A stretch of 17,496 nt of DNA from Flavobacterium psychrophilum (GCA_945861915.1 CAMAWK010000025.1:1-17496); one strand, 5' to 3'; positions 1-8,517 are shown, counted from the first letter of the stretch. The notes: generated by a model from the sequence alone, not told the origin. Numbers and translations: made by a program.

Positions 1-733
1 CACCACCACTAGCTCCAACCCAACTTACATTGGAACCGCCACTTACTGCACCTGCAGCTGTAATTGCACCTGGTGAATTAGGCGCTGTTGTATCTGCTGA
101 AGCGGCTTGATAGATTACGAAATCATCGAAACTTGCAGTAAAGTTTGTACCCGAAGCAGAAGTTGTAAATGCAATGGCTGCAACTGCGTTTGTTCCAACT
201 GTTGCTGCTGAAGTAACTTCAACGGCTACTTTTGTCCAAGCTGATGTAGAGGCACTTGCAGATAATCCTGCAGGTACAGTTGCTATTGTACCAATACTTG
301 CAGGAGCTGCAGTTAATGATGCATTATCTATAATCAAATTAACAGAACTTGAAGCTAAAGTAGCTGTTGTTGTAGAAGGTCTGTAGAAAAATTGTATCTG
401 GTATTTTGTATTAGGGGCAAATGATGCACCTGAAATAACAGGAGAATAAAAGAATTTTTGAGAAGTTGATAATGACCCAAATGACGCACATTGAGGTCCA
501 GTTCTACCTCCTGTAGCTAAAATTGCTCTTGAAATTGCTGCGCTTGAAGTAGTACTTGCCGACCATGATGTTGCACTAAGATTAACAGCTGTTGTGCTTC
601 CTGCCTGAACATTTCCGGTCGCTTGGTTCTCAAATCCACCATCGTGAACTGAATAGGTTCCAATTCCTGTTTGTGTATAGCCTACTGCATACACACAAAT
701 CATAAATAATAATTTGTAAAATTTAGTTTTCAT
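1..733 (-). CDS. Secreted surface protein, 5' part only (runs off the left edge)
   Basis: An open frame reads leftwards from ATG at 733 and is still open at base 1, giving at least 244 residues. It begins with a signal peptide (MKTKFYKLLFMICVYAVGYTQ, cut probably after Gln21), so the product is exported. Residues about 22-215 are rich in Ser, Thr, Ala and Gly, and include DGGFEN near the start and SFDDFVIYQ near the end. This is the look of a beta-sandwich, carbohydrate-binding-like module. A DTTAP linker follows at about 217, and then the start of what looks like a fibronectin type III or Ig-like repeat (SNVSWVGASGG). Large flavobacterial proteins of this layout usually end in a type IX secretion signal, but that end is outside the window. 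A well-formed promoter lies at 764-797, and a possible LytTR operator lies just upstream of it. The exact function is not recognisable. Confidence 0.85.
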   Translation of the reverse strand, partial: MKTKFYKLLFMICVYAVGYTQTGIGTYSVHDGGFENQATGNVQAGSTTAVNLSATSWSASTTSSAAISRAILATGGRTGPQCASFGSLSTSQKFFYSPVISGASFAPNTKYQIQFFYRPSTTTATLASSSVNLIIDNASLTAAPASIGTIATVPAGLSASASTSAWTKVAVEVTSAATVGTNAVAAIAFTTSASGTNFTASFDDFVIYQAASADTTAPNSPGAITAAGAVSGGSNVSWVGASGG

Positions 734-763
734 TTATTTGATAATTAAATAGTTTATAGTAAT

Positions 764-797
764 CAAATATATTTATAACTAATTTTTTACCTCCAAA
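764..797 (-). promoter_or_regulatory. Bacteroidota-type promoter of the secreted-protein gene
   Basis: On the minus strand TTTG (797-794) is followed after 22 bases by TATATTTG (771-764), matching the -33 TTTG / -7 TAnnTTTG pattern. Transcription would start near 758, about 25 bases before the ATG at 733. Confidence 0.65.
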
Positions 798-816
798 AAA
801 ACTTTGTAATTAATAT

Positions 817-854
817 ATTATGCAGTAAAAAGCAGTTTTTTTGATTTAAACGAA
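817..854. promoter_or_regulatory. Candidate LytTR operator, site B
   Basis: Plus-strand half-sites GCAGTAAAA (822-830) and GATTTAAAC (843-851) are separated by 12 bases. The sequence begins with ATTATGCAGT, identical to the start of the matching sequence at 2669. It sits 19 bases upstream of the -33 element of the secreted-protein promoter and just past the end of the LytTR regulator gene. The second half-site is a weak match, so the call depends on its agreement with site A. Confidence 0.45.
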
Positions 855-861
855 AAAATTA

Positions 862-1596
862 TCAAGAATTATTATGGAGTATTAATTTATTCAAGTCTTC
901 CCTTCTGTTTTTACTAATAGGTATTTTATAACTTTGAATTTCTATTAAATTACCGTCTATTGTTTCAATTTTATCGATGTTAATAATAAAAGAACGATGC
1001 ACTCTGAAAAATTTATTTTTCGGAAATATTTCTTCTAATTTATTAAGTGAAACTCTTGATACACTTATTTTCTTTTTGGTATGAAAACGAGCATATTCAC
1101 TATAACTTTCTATGAAAATAACTTCGTTAAAATTAATCTTTTCCAATTTGTTTTGATCTGTTTTAAAAAAACTAAAATCATTGAATTGTACTTCTGGAGT
1201 TATAGACTCAGATGATTGGGCTTCATCAGACTTTTTAAGCGGTAAATCAAATATTCTATTTACAGCCATAACAAAACGCTCAAACGGAATTGGCTTTACC
1301 AAATAATCAATTACTTTTAGGTCAAATGCTTGAAGAGCATATTCTGAATAAGCTGTTGTAAAAATAGTGTTTGGAGGATTTTTTAGTGCTTTTAAAAACT
1401 GAATACCATTAAGAACAGGCATATTTATGTCTAAAAAAAGTAAATCTACTGATAGCTCTTGTATTTTTCCCAACGCATCTAAAGGCTCGTGAGAAATACC
1501 TACTATTTCTAACTGTGGAATTTTCGAGATATATTCTTCAAGCAATTTACATGCGGGTTCTTGATCGTCTATAATAAAACATTTTATTGTTCTCAT
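862..1596 (-). CDS. LytTR-family response regulator
   Basis: This is a 244-residue DNA-binding response regulator of the LytR/AlgR type. The N-terminal receiver (about 5-120) has the acidic pair D10-D11, the phosphate-accepting D56 in LFLDINMP, a TTAYSEYA switch segment and VIDYLVKPI with the conserved lysine. The C-terminal LytTR domain (about 138-240) has the usual motifs IFIESYSEYARFHT, FFRVHRSFIIN and IPISKNRR. Phosphorylation by the adjacent kinase should promote binding to paired direct repeats. Its start codon overlaps the kinase stop by 4 bases (ATGA), so the two are translationally coupled. The kinase gene is upstream in the same operon. Candidate binding sites flank the operon at 817-854 and 2669-2706. 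The family assignment is firm; the targets are inferred. Confidence 0.95.
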   Translation of the reverse strand: MRTIKCFIIDDQEPACKLLEEYISKIPQLEIVGISHEPLDALGKIQELSVDLLFLDINMPVLNGIQFLKALKNPPNTIFTTAYSEYALQAFDLKVIDYLVKPIPFERFVMAVNRIFDLPLKKSDEAQSSESITPEVQFNDFSFFKTDQNKLEKINFNEVIFIESYSEYARFHTKKKISVSRVSLNKLEEIFPKNKFFRVHRSFIINIDKIETIDGNLIEIQSYKIPISKNRREDLNKLILHNNS

Positions 1597-2588
1597 AATT
1601 TTACTTTTAAATTTACTGAATACAATTTTTCTAAATCGGTAACTTCATATTCATATTGCCCCATATAATCTAAATCTAGTCGTGAAATAGTATTGACATT
1701 TCCTATTCCTTTTTCAAGTTTATTCTGCAGAGTAACTTTGTTATTCTCGATTTTAAAATAAAGAAAATTTTGGTCTGTTGCCAACTCTATTTTCACATAA
1801 GACCCTTTTGAAACTCCGACTTGACTGTGTTTGAAAGCATTTTCTATAAAGTTTAGCAAAAGCATTGGAGCAATTCGCTGTCCCTCGTCAAATAATTTAT
1901 GTTTGAATGTTATATCTATAGTGTCACTGTAATTTAATTTGTATAATTTGATAAAATCTTCAATGAAGATTACTTCCTTACTAATTAAAACTCTCTGACT
2001 TGAACATTCATAAATTAAATATCGCATAAAATTAGACAAATTGTAAATCATTTTTGCAGCCTCTGGGCTGGTGCTGTGACATTTTGAATAAATAGAATTG
2101 AGAGTATTAAAAAGAAAATGAGGACTAAATTGACTTTTTAGTAATTCTACTTCAAACTTATTCTTTTCTTTTAGCAAACGATACATGGCTCCTTTATTTT
2201 CAATTTGATATATCCAATCTGAATAAAAAAGTGAGGCAGACAAAGTGTAGACACATAAAAATAATTGAAAATATAAAAACCTGTCTTTTATTTCAAATAT
2301 ATTTACTTTGAATTCATTTCTAAAAAAATAGTAACACAAAACCAAAGCAATAATCAAAAAGGTGTTTTTCACAAAAAACGAGCTATACTTTTTATTAACA
2401 ACCATTTCTTTGGCAAAAAAAACAGCATTGATATAAAATAATAAGACACTACCCAAAAGGGGTTCAAAATAGAAATAAAACGAAATATCCTTCTCTATAA
2501 AATATAAGAAGAATAAAATAAAACTAAAGTAAAATAGCTGAAAAGCTATTTTCTTAAAAATAATTAATCCATATTTTGTTTTTAGCAT
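1593..2588 (-). CDS. LytS-type membrane sensor histidine kinase
   Basis: A 331-residue histidine kinase that should phosphorylate the LytTR regulator encoded just downstream. The first half is membrane-embedded: about four hydrophobic segments lie between residues 10 and 125, with no extracytoplasmic sensor domain of note. The His_kinase domain follows, with the phospho-accepting histidine in SQFSPHFLFNTLNSIYS (about 153-169). The ATP-binding part has the N box LLNFIENAFKHS (about 244-255) and the G box KGIGNVNTISRL. The short N-terminal loops suggest that it senses something in or at the membrane, but no ligand can be deduced. The stop codon overlaps the regulator's ATG. No strict promoter consensus precedes it; a near match (CATTTTTG, minus strand, 2643-2636) lies just inside candidate operator A. 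Confidence 0.95.
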   Translation of the reverse strand: MLKTKYGLIIFKKIAFQLFYFSFILFFLYFIEKDISFYFYFEPLLGSVLLFYINAVFFAKEMVVNKKYSSFFVKNTFLIIALVLCYYFFRNEFKVNIFEIKDRFLYFQLFLCVYTLSASLFYSDWIYQIENKGAMYRLLKEKNKFEVELLKSQFSPHFLFNTLNSIYSKCHSTSPEAAKMIYNLSNFMRYLIYECSSQRVLISKEVIFIEDFIKLYKLNYSDTIDITFKHKLFDEGQRIAPMLLLNFIENAFKHSQVGVSKGSYVKIELATDQNFLYFKIENNKVTLQNKLEKGIGNVNTISRLDLDYMGQYEYEVTDLEKLYSVNLKVKL

Positions 2589-2668
2589 AAGTAAATTAAA
2601 GTTAAGCTTAAAAAAATATCTGTTTTCTATTAAACCAAAAATGATTGTATTTGATATAAGTTTAATTC

Positions 2669-2706
2669 ATTATGCAGTGAAAACATATTATTCTGCTGTA
2701 AACAAT
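2669..2706. promoter_or_regulatory. Candidate LytTR operator, site A
   Basis: Direct repeats GCAGTGAAA (2674-2682) and GCTGTAAAC (2695-2703) are separated by exactly 12 bases, so they are 21 bases apart, or two helical turns. LytTR regulators such as AgrA bind pairs resembling ACAGTTAAG with the same gap. The site lies in the divergent spacer between the kinase gene and the hydrolase gene, so it could act on either. A second copy of the pattern is at 817-854. Confidence 0.55.
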
Positions 2707-2754
2707 TTTTAGAGTTCTATTTATAATCTCATAATGAAAATCTAAACTACAATA

Positions 2755-2762
2755 TAATTTTG
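2755..2762 (+). promoter_or_regulatory. Possible -7 element for the hydrolase-transporter operon
   Basis: TAATTTTG fits TAnnTTTG and lies 60 bases before the ATG at 2822. I see no TTTG at the right distance upstream. A poor -33 element would suit a promoter that needs an activator bound at 2669-2706. Confidence 0.35.
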
Positions 2763-2821
2763 AATTTGTTTATTTTTATATCAACTTGCAAGAGAATTTA
2801 CAAAAAAACGACTTGATAATC

Positions 2822-3730
2822 ATGAAAACCCGTAATCTTAAAATTCATATTCTGCTCTTTTTGACTCTTATTTGTTGTTCAAAAGACAATCAAGTTACAA
2901 CCGATTCGGAACTTTTGAATTCTGGGTCAAAAAAGTTTATTTTCACTTATTCAGGCCTACCTCAAAAACCAATAAACGTGTTTTATAACATTCCTTCTGG
3001 TGACAGAAAAAACATGCCAATTGTACTCGTATTTCATGGCGAAGAAAGAAATGCTGAAAATTATCGAGATATTTGGACTGATGCATCTAATAAATTGGGT
3101 TTTATGGTTTTTGCCCCCGAATTTAATTCAGTAGATTTTCCGGGAGGAAGTTCTTATATTATCGGAAATGTATATCAAGACGGTAACTTTCCAACCCCTG
3201 AAACTCTAAACAATGAAAATATTTGGACTTTTTCTATGATCGAGCCTCTTTTTGATTTTATAAAGACCAATTCAGGAAACACTTCGTTGTCCTATAACAT
3301 GTTTGGACATTCTGGAGGAGGAAAATTTGTTCATCGGTTCGTTTTATTCAAACCAAATGCTCGATTTAATAAAGCCATTGCCGCAAATAGTGGCTGGTTT
3401 ACAGTACCTGACGGAGTTGCCAATTATCCTTACGGAGTTATGAATAGTCCACTTTCATTAATAGCACCTAACGAATATTTTAGCAAACAACTATACATTA
3501 CAGTGGGTGAATTAGATAATAATGGTTCAGATTCTTCACTTAGACACAACACAGCTTCTGATTTACAAGGATTAAATCGTTTAGATAGAGCGAATTATTT
3601 TTATTCCAAGAGTCAAATCTTTGCTCAAAAAAACAATTCTGATTTTAATTGGAAATTTAATATTGTTCCAAATTCTGGTCACGATGCAACAAAAATGTCT
3701 TCCGATGCTGTTAATCACCTTTTTCAATAA
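2822..3730 (+). CDS. Lipoprotein alpha/beta hydrolase (esterase-like)
   Basis: A 302-residue lipoprotein when started at ATG 2822. The frame can be extended to a TTG at 2786, but only the ATG places a signal peptide with a lipobox at the N-terminus (LLFLTLICC, lipidated Cys18 or Cys19). The mature enzyme therefore sits on a membrane facing the periplasm or the outside. Alpha/beta hydrolase features are visible: the oxyanion-loop motif VLVFHGEER (69-77), the nucleophile elbow FGHSGGG with Ser164, a likely acid Asp232 in VGELDN, and His287 in PNSGHD. This resembles the PHB-depolymerase/esterase branch, but the substrate is unknown. The transporter gene begins 12 bases after the stop, suggesting that a released acid is taken up. 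The gene is divergent from the two-component operon. Confidence 0.88.
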   Translation: MKTRNLKIHILLFLTLICCSKDNQVTTDSELLNSGSKKFIFTYSGLPQKPINVFYNIPSGDRKNMPIVLVFHGEERNAENYRDIWTDASNKLGFMVFAPEFNSVDFPGGSSYIIGNVYQDGNFPTPETLNNENIWTFSMIEPLFDFIKTNSGNTSLSYNMFGHSGGGKFVHRFVLFKPNARFNKAIAANSGWFTVPDGVANYPYGVMNSPLSLIAPNEYFSKQLYITVGELDNNGSDSSLRHNTASDLQGLNRLDRANYFYSKSQIFAQKNNSDFNWKFNIVPNSGHDATKMSSDAVNHLFQ

Positions 3731-3742
3731 AAAATCAGAAAA

Positions 3743-5230
3743 ATGATAGAAAAAAAACACAAAAGAAAAATACTGTTATTAATTTTTCCATTACTATTTG
3801 TACTCTTGAGTACTTTTCTTAATCCAAGTTCTGTAAGTCCAAATATTGGTATTATGCTCGGAATTGCGATATGGATGCTCGGTTGGTGGATTACAGAAGT
3901 AGTGCCAATAGCTGCAACTTCGCTTTTACCAATAATTTTGTTTCCATTAACAGGAATTATTAGTGGCGAAGAAATATCCAATGTTTATTTCAACGAGGTG
4001 ATATTTTTATATATAGGTGGATTTATGTTAGCACTTGCGATAGAAAAATGGGAAGTACATAAAAGAATTGCTGCTCATACTCTAATGATTTTTGGGAAAA
4101 GTACTTTTCAAATTTTAGCAGGATTTATGTTAATTACTTCTTTACTTTCCATGTGGATGTCTAACACCTCAATTGCATTATTAATGCTTCCAATCGGAAT
4201 ATCTGTTATAGAAAAACTCAAGGAAATTTATGGCGAAAAAGAATTAGGAAAATTCAAAACAGGCTTGCTCTTAGGAATTGCTTATGCAAGTTCAATAGGC
4301 GGAATGGCAACTTTAATAGGTACACCAACCAATTTAGTATTTCTGAAAATTTACTCGTCACATTTTCAAAATGGACCTTCGATTAATTTTGGCAACTGGA
4401 TGATTTTTGCTTTTCCTATATATATCGTATTAATAATAACCGCTTTTTTTATATTAAATTTCTTTTTTAGACCTAAAAAAAAGCTTGAAATTATTGATAA
4501 TACTTTTTTTCAAATTGAAAACATGAAATTGGGAAAAATGACATTTGAACAAAAAGTAGTGCTGTTTGTTTTTTTCCTTTTTGCCATGTTAATGATTTTT
4601 AGAGCTGATATTATTATTGGTTCGTTTCAAATAAATGGATGGAGTAATCTATTTACAAAATCAGATTACATTATTGATGCAGTCGCTGCAGTTTTTGTTA
4701 GTGTTCTGCTTTTTATAATTCCCTCAAAAAACATTCCTAACACTACAATAATGGATTGGCAAACCGCTAGCAAAATTCCGTGGGGAATAGTTTTGCTTTT
4801 TGGTGGTGGTTTCGCACTCGAAAAAGGATTTGAGGTTTCAGGGTTAACACTTTGGTTTACATCCAAAATTGATTTACTTTCTGGAAATCATTTACTTGTA
4901 ATTATTTTAGCAGCTTGTATTATTGCCTTATTGCTGACCCAACTTGTAGCAAATGTAACCGTAGTACAAGCCTTACTACCACTTTGTGTGGCGCTGTCTA
5001 TTTCTCTTAAAATAAACCCCTTGTATCTAATGCTACCAATAACTTTTAGTGCTTCAGCAGCATTTATGTTACCTATTTCTACTCCGCCCAACACCATCCT
5101 TTTTGCGACCAATCAAATAAAAATGAAAGAAATGCTTTTACCAGGTCTTATTTTAGTTATTATTTCTGGATTTGTAGTAACTATTGCCATGTATTATTGG
5201 GGTAGTTATGTTTTTGATATAAAACCTTAA
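3743..5230 (+). CDS. SLC13/DASS-family anion:Na+ symporter
   Basis: A 495-residue inner-membrane transporter with about 11-12 hydrophobic segments. Family members move dicarboxylates, citrate or sulfate, usually with sodium. The first substrate/ion motif is intact (MWMSNTS, SNT at 140-142), followed by the GIAYASSIGGMATLIGTPTN loop (178-197). The second repeat has TQLVANVTV (399-407) where the best-studied relatives have a second SNT, and then SASAAFMLPISTPPNTI (436-452). The N-terminus is short and basic (MIEKKHKRK), with the first helix directly after it. It starts 12 bases after the hydrolase gene, so the two are almost certainly cotranscribed. The family is clear; the substrate is not, and the altered second motif argues against naming one. 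Confidence 0.92.
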   Translation: MIEKKHKRKILLLIFPLLFVLLSTFLNPSSVSPNIGIMLGIAIWMLGWWITEVVPIAATSLLPIILFPLTGIISGEEISNVYFNEVIFLYIGGFMLALAIEKWEVHKRIAAHTLMIFGKSTFQILAGFMLITSLLSMWMSNTSIALLMLPIGISVIEKLKEIYGEKELGKFKTGLLLGIAYASSIGGMATLIGTPTNLVFLKIYSSHFQNGPSINFGNWMIFAFPIYIVLIITAFFILNFFFRPKKKLEIIDNTFFQIENMKLGKMTFEQKVVLFVFFLFAMLMIFRADIIIGSFQINGWSNLFTKSDYIIDAVAAVFVSVLLFIIPSKNIPNTTIMDWQTASKIPWGIVLLFGGGFALEKGFEVSGLTLWFTSKIDLLSGNHLLVIILAACIIALLLTQLVANVTVVQALLPLCVALSISLKINPLYLMLPITFSASAAFMLPISTPPNTILFATNQIKMKEMLLPGLILVIISGFVVTIAMYYWGSYVFDIKP

Positions 5231-5311
5231 ATTAAAAATAGAATTTTTGTAACTTTTTACAAGTTCTCTTCGTATAAACATTTGTACACTTAAAAACCGA
5301 GGAAAACCAAT

Positions 5312-6175
5312 ATGAGACAACTTAAAATTACCAAACAGGTAACCAATCGTGAAACTGCATCACTAGACAAATATTTACAAGAAATTGGAAAGGTAGATTT
5401 GATTACTGCCGATGAAGAAGTAGAATTAGCACAAAAAATAAAAGCCGGAGACCAAAAAGCTCTTGAAAAACTCACTAAAGCCAATTTACGTTTCGTTGTT
5501 TCAGTGGCAAAACAATATCAAAATCAAGGGTTAACCCTCCCCGATTTAATTAACGAAGGAAATTTAGGATTGATAAAAGCCGCACAACGATTTGATGAAA
5601 CTCGTGGTTTCAAATTTATTTCGTATGCCGTTTGGTGGATTCGTCAATCAATTTTACAAGCCCTTGCAGAACAATCTCGTATAGTTCGTTTGCCGTTGAA
5701 CAAAATTGGTTCTATTAATAAAATCAATAAAATGTATGCTTTGTTAGAGCAATCTAACGAAAGACCGCCAACTGCTGAGGAAATTGCCAAAGAATTGGAC
5801 ATGACCGTGAATGATGTTAGAGAAAGTATGAAAAACTCAGGTCGTCACCTTTCTATGGATGCACCTTTGGTAGAAGGCGAAGACTCTAATTTATATGATG
5901 TTTTGCGTTCTGGTGAATCACCAAATCCAGACAGAAACTTGATTCAAGAATCGTTACGCACTGAAATTGAACGTTCTCTCGAAACATTAACACCAAGAGA
6001 AGCGGATGTGGTTCGTTTGTATTTTGGTTTAGGAGATCAACACCCAATGACATTAGAAGAAATTGGAGAAACTTTCGACTTGACTCGTGAGCGTGTTCGC
6101 CAGATTAAAGAGAAAGCAATCCGAAGATTGAAACACACTTCTAGGAGTAAAATTTTAAAAACCTATTTAGGGTAA
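5312..6175 (+). CDS. rpoD: Primary sigma factor RpoD (short Bacteroidota type)
   Basis: The housekeeping sigma factor, 287 residues long. It is much shorter than the E. coli protein because region 1.1 and the large non-conserved insert are absent, which is normal in this phylum. Visible in order are: region 1.2 ([16 protein letters not shown], from residue 17); region 2 with [24 protein letters not shown] and the promoter-melting [15 protein letters not shown]; region 3 ([12 protein letters not shown] onward); and region 4 with [27 protein letters not shown], the -33-binding helix-turn-helix. Other promoters in this window fit the TTTG / TAnnTTTG elements read by this sigma type. The gene stands alone between the transporter (81-base gap) and rpe, and ends in a strong terminator. 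Confidence 0.97.
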   Translation: MRQLKITKQVTNRETASLDKYLQEIGKVDLITADEEVELAQKIKAGDQKALEKLTKANLRFVVSVAKQYQNQGLTLPDLINEGNLGLIKAAQRFDETRGFKFISYAVWWIRQSILQALAEQSRIVRLPLNKIGSINKINKMYALLEQSNERPPTAEEIAKELDMTVNDVRESMKNSGRHLSMDAPLVEGEDSNLYDVLRSGESPNPDRNLIQESLRTEIERSLETLTPREADVVRLYFGLGDQHPMTLEEIGETFDLTRERVRQIKEKAIRRLKHTSRSKILKTYLG

Positions 6176-6182
6176 ATAAATC

Positions 6183-6214
6183 AAAAACTCCGAATCATTT
6201 TCGGAGTTTTTTTT
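6183..6214 (+). terminator. Intrinsic terminator of rpoD
   Basis: A perfect 12-bp stem, AAAAACTCCGAA / TTCGGAGTTTTT with a 5-base loop, is followed by further Ts. It begins 7 bases after the rpoD stop. Confidence 0.92.
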
Positions 6215-6274
6215 ATGATCTTCTTTTTGAAAGTTCAGATTCTAAACTACAATTATAAATTCTACAATTTCTAG

Positions 6275-6282
6275 TATCTTTG
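6275..6282 (+). promoter_or_regulatory. -7 element of the rpe promoter
   Basis: TATCTTTG matches TAnnTTTG and lies 16 bases before the rpe ATG, so the leader would be only about 10 bases. I see no clear -33 TTTG. Confidence 0.45.
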
Positions 6283-6298
6283 CAAAAAACAAAACCTC

Positions 6299-6964
6299 AT
6301 GAGTAAAAATACAATCATCGCCCCATCTGTTCTTGCAGCCGATTTTGCCAATTTGCAACGAGACATCGAAATGATTAACGACAGTCAAGCCGATTGGTTT
6401 CATATTGATATTATGGATGGCGTTTTTGTACCTAATATATCTTTTGGAATGCCTGTTTTAGAAGCAATAACAAAGCATGCCAAAAAAACAATAGATGTGC
6501 ATTTGATGATTGTAGACCCGGATCGATACATTAAAACATTCAAAGATTTAGGATCAGATATACTGACAGTTCACTATGAAGCCTGTACACATTTACACAG
6601 AACACTTCAAGCCATTAAAGCAGAAGGAATGAAAGCCGGGGTGGCGCTTAACCCTCATACAAGTATCGATGTTTTAGAAGAAATAATCAACGATATTGAC
6701 ATGGTTTGTATTATGAGCGTAAATCCTGGTTTTGGAGGGCAATCATTTATTGAAAATACCTATTCAAAAATCGAAAAATTAAAAACGTTAATTATCCGCA
6801 AAGGAGCTTCTACACTCATCGAAATTGATGGTGGTGTAACCGATAAAAATGCCAAACAATTAGTAGAAGCTGGAGCCAATGTTTTGGTCGCAGGGAGTTT
6901 TGTTTTCAAAGCCGAAAATCCAACTACAACCATAGTAGATTTGAAAAACTTAACCTCTTTCTAA
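6299..6964 (+). CDS. rpe: Ribulose-phosphate 3-epimerase
   Basis: A cytoplasmic enzyme of the pentose phosphate pathway that interconverts D-ribulose 5-phosphate and D-xylulose 5-phosphate. The 221 residues are the usual length for this single TIM barrel. Family motifs are in order: SVLAADFANL near the start, the metal-site segment ADWFHIDIMDGVFVPNISFG (35-54, with the catalytic Asp of MDG), VHLMI, VNPGFGGQSF and EIDGGVT, and the phosphate-binding GANVLVAGS near the end. It follows rpoD but is separated by that gene's terminator and has its own -7 element, so it is probably an independent unit. Its TAA overlaps the stop of the convergent thioredoxin-like gene by 4 bases. Confidence 0.97.
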   Translation: MSKNTIIAPSVLAADFANLQRDIEMINDSQADWFHIDIMDGVFVPNISFGMPVLEAITKHAKKTIDVHLMIVDPDRYIKTFKDLGSDILTVHYEACTHLHRTLQAIKAEGMKAGVALNPHTSIDVLEEIINDIDMVCIMSVNPGFGGQSFIENTYSKIEKLKTLIIRKGASTLIEIDGGVTDKNAKQLVEAGANVLVAGSFVFKAENPTTTIVDLKNLTSF

Positions 6965-8478
6965 GATCCTTTTTTGTATTCTTGCTCCATTAAATTAACT
7001 ATTTCAGAAACCTGTTCAACGCCAATTTTTTTGGCTTTGATGATTTTATTTCTGTCTAAAACATAAATCACAGGCGTAGAATATACATCATATTTTTCGA
7101 TAACATTGTTGTAGTGAACTCCATCATACACATTAATCCAATCTAGTTTGTTATCGTTGATGTATTTGAGGTACTTTTCTCCATCGTTTTGTGTATAAAC
7201 ACAATAGACTTTAATGTCTTTGTTTTCGTTTTTTAGTTTGTGGTATTCTTCTAAAAGTTTCGGAATTTCAACCTTACAATGACTACAATCTACATCCCAA
7301 AAAGCCAATATCAAATAATCTGCTTTTAGGTTGTATAAATTGTTAAACATCGAATTCAACTTAGTCTGATTGTCATAAAACAACTTCGTTACCTCTTCAC
7401 TAGTCTTGGCTTTTTCAAAACCCATTTTAGCAATTACATCTCTGTCAATTGCATTTATCATTGTCAAATCAGGTGCTTTTTTACCAACCAAAAGCGGTCT
7501 TATTTTATCTCCTTGTTTTATAATTTGCTTTACCACTTCTTCATCATAAACCAAATTAGCTTTGCCAGTTTTAAAGTATTTATCCACAATATGAATAAAA
7601 ACTTTATCAAATCCCATTATTTTAGAAGTTTGATAATTATAGGTAAAATGAGCTAAAAGCAACTTTCCAATTAAGGTTTCGGGTTGTGTTTTATCCATCA
7701 TTCTATCAATTTCGACAGCCACAGAATCAGGATGACGAACCACTAAATCATCAAAATACCTGTTTAACTTGCGATAGAAAAAAGGATTTCTCATCGTTCC
7801 ATCATCTTTAAAATTCACGTTGTCCCAATAATGTTTCTTGTAATATTGATAAACCATCAAACTATCTGGTCTTCCGTTGGAGGCTTTTGGAATTTCCTTG
7901 AGTACTTTTTCTGATTTCAAATTCAAAACATCCGCAATGTATTTGCCTTGTTTTTGAACCAAGAAATTCTCTTCATATTCTTGAATCAACTTATCCAAAA
8001 TTCTTTGTTTAGCAGTAACTGCAGCAATTGAATCGTTTTTCGGCAAACCTTTCGAACTCTGCTTAACTGCTTCTAAATCATCGTTTTGTTTTCCAATGAA
8101 TTTTACATAGTTAAAAAAATCATTTTCATGATTGGAACTTGTAGCCACAATATTTTTAGCAATACCAAGACTTGCGTCACTTTGCATCTCCAGTTTTTGA
8201 GTTTCATCGTCAATAAAAAAATCAAAATAAAGTGATTTTTGTTGACCAATCAATGAATATATACCTTTATCCAGCTTGGTTTTTCCTTTAAAATTTATTC
8301 TTCCATTTTTTATATTGACACAAGAATCTTTAATATAGGTTTTGTCAAATTGATAAAAAGTTAGATAGGCTATCGAATCTGTACAGTTTTTAAGATTAAC
8401 TGTAATGTTGTATCCTGATTGAGCTGTAGCACAAATTGAAAACAACCCAAGAAATAGGATGAAAATTAATTTTCTCAT
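6961..8478 (-). CDS. TlpA-like thiol-disulfide protein with DUF4369-type N-terminus
   Basis: A 505-residue exported protein. The signal peptide (MRKLIFILFLGLFSICATAQ) has a Cys at residue 16, but cleavage after AQ is more likely than lipidation. Residues about 23-100 look like the DUF4369 beta domain common in Bacteroidota. A long helical middle part (about 110-330, DUF5106-like) follows, and then a thioredoxin fold from about 334 (KKAPDLTM). The redox motif is LAFWDVDCSHC (Cys398 and Cys401), with the cis-proline in YSTPV (Pro469). It probably acts in the periplasm as a thiol-disulfide oxidoreductase; the partner is unknown. There is no redox or cytochrome neighbour. It converges on rpe with a 4-base overlap of the two stop codons. 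Confidence 0.9.
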   Translation of the reverse strand: MRKLIFILFLGLFSICATAQSGYNITVNLKNCTDSIAYLTFYQFDKTYIKDSCVNIKNGRINFKGKTKLDKGIYSLIGQQKSLYFDFFIDDETQKLEMQSDASLGIAKNIVATSSNHENDFFNYVKFIGKQNDDLEAVKQSSKGLPKNDSIAAVTAKQRILDKLIQEYEENFLVQKQGKYIADVLNLKSEKVLKEIPKASNGRPDSLMVYQYYKKHYWDNVNFKDDGTMRNPFFYRKLNRYFDDLVVRHPDSVAVEIDRMMDKTQPETLIGKLLLAHFTYNYQTSKIMGFDKVFIHIVDKYFKTGKANLVYDEEVVKQIIKQGDKIRPLLVGKKAPDLTMINAIDRDVIAKMGFEKAKTSEEVTKLFYDNQTKLNSMFNNLYNLKADYLILAFWDVDCSHCKVEIPKLLEEYHKLKNENKDIKVYCVYTQNDGEKYLKYINDNKLDWINVYDGVHYNNVIEKYDVYSTPVIYVLDRNKIIKAKKIGVEQVSEIVNLMEQEYKKGS

Positions 8479-8517
8479 TTTTTATTTATTCTTTTTAAAA
8501 CTTACTAATCATTAAAA

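Noticed and set aside
174..386. Plus-strand frame of 70 codons near the left edge
   Set aside because: It lies antisense to the secreted-protein gene, whose signal peptide and promoter support the minus strand; the Ala/Val-rich translation is a shadow of its Thr/Ser/Ala codons.
4666..5112. Minus-strand frames inside the transporter gene
   Set aside because: They are antisense to well-supported membrane helices and have no initiation signals or recognisable domains.
5240..5290. Promoter for rpoD from TTTG at 5246 and TTTG at 5281
   Set aside because: The downstream element reads AACATTTG, not TAnnTTTG, and the spacing is too long; the real rpoD promoter cannot be placed.
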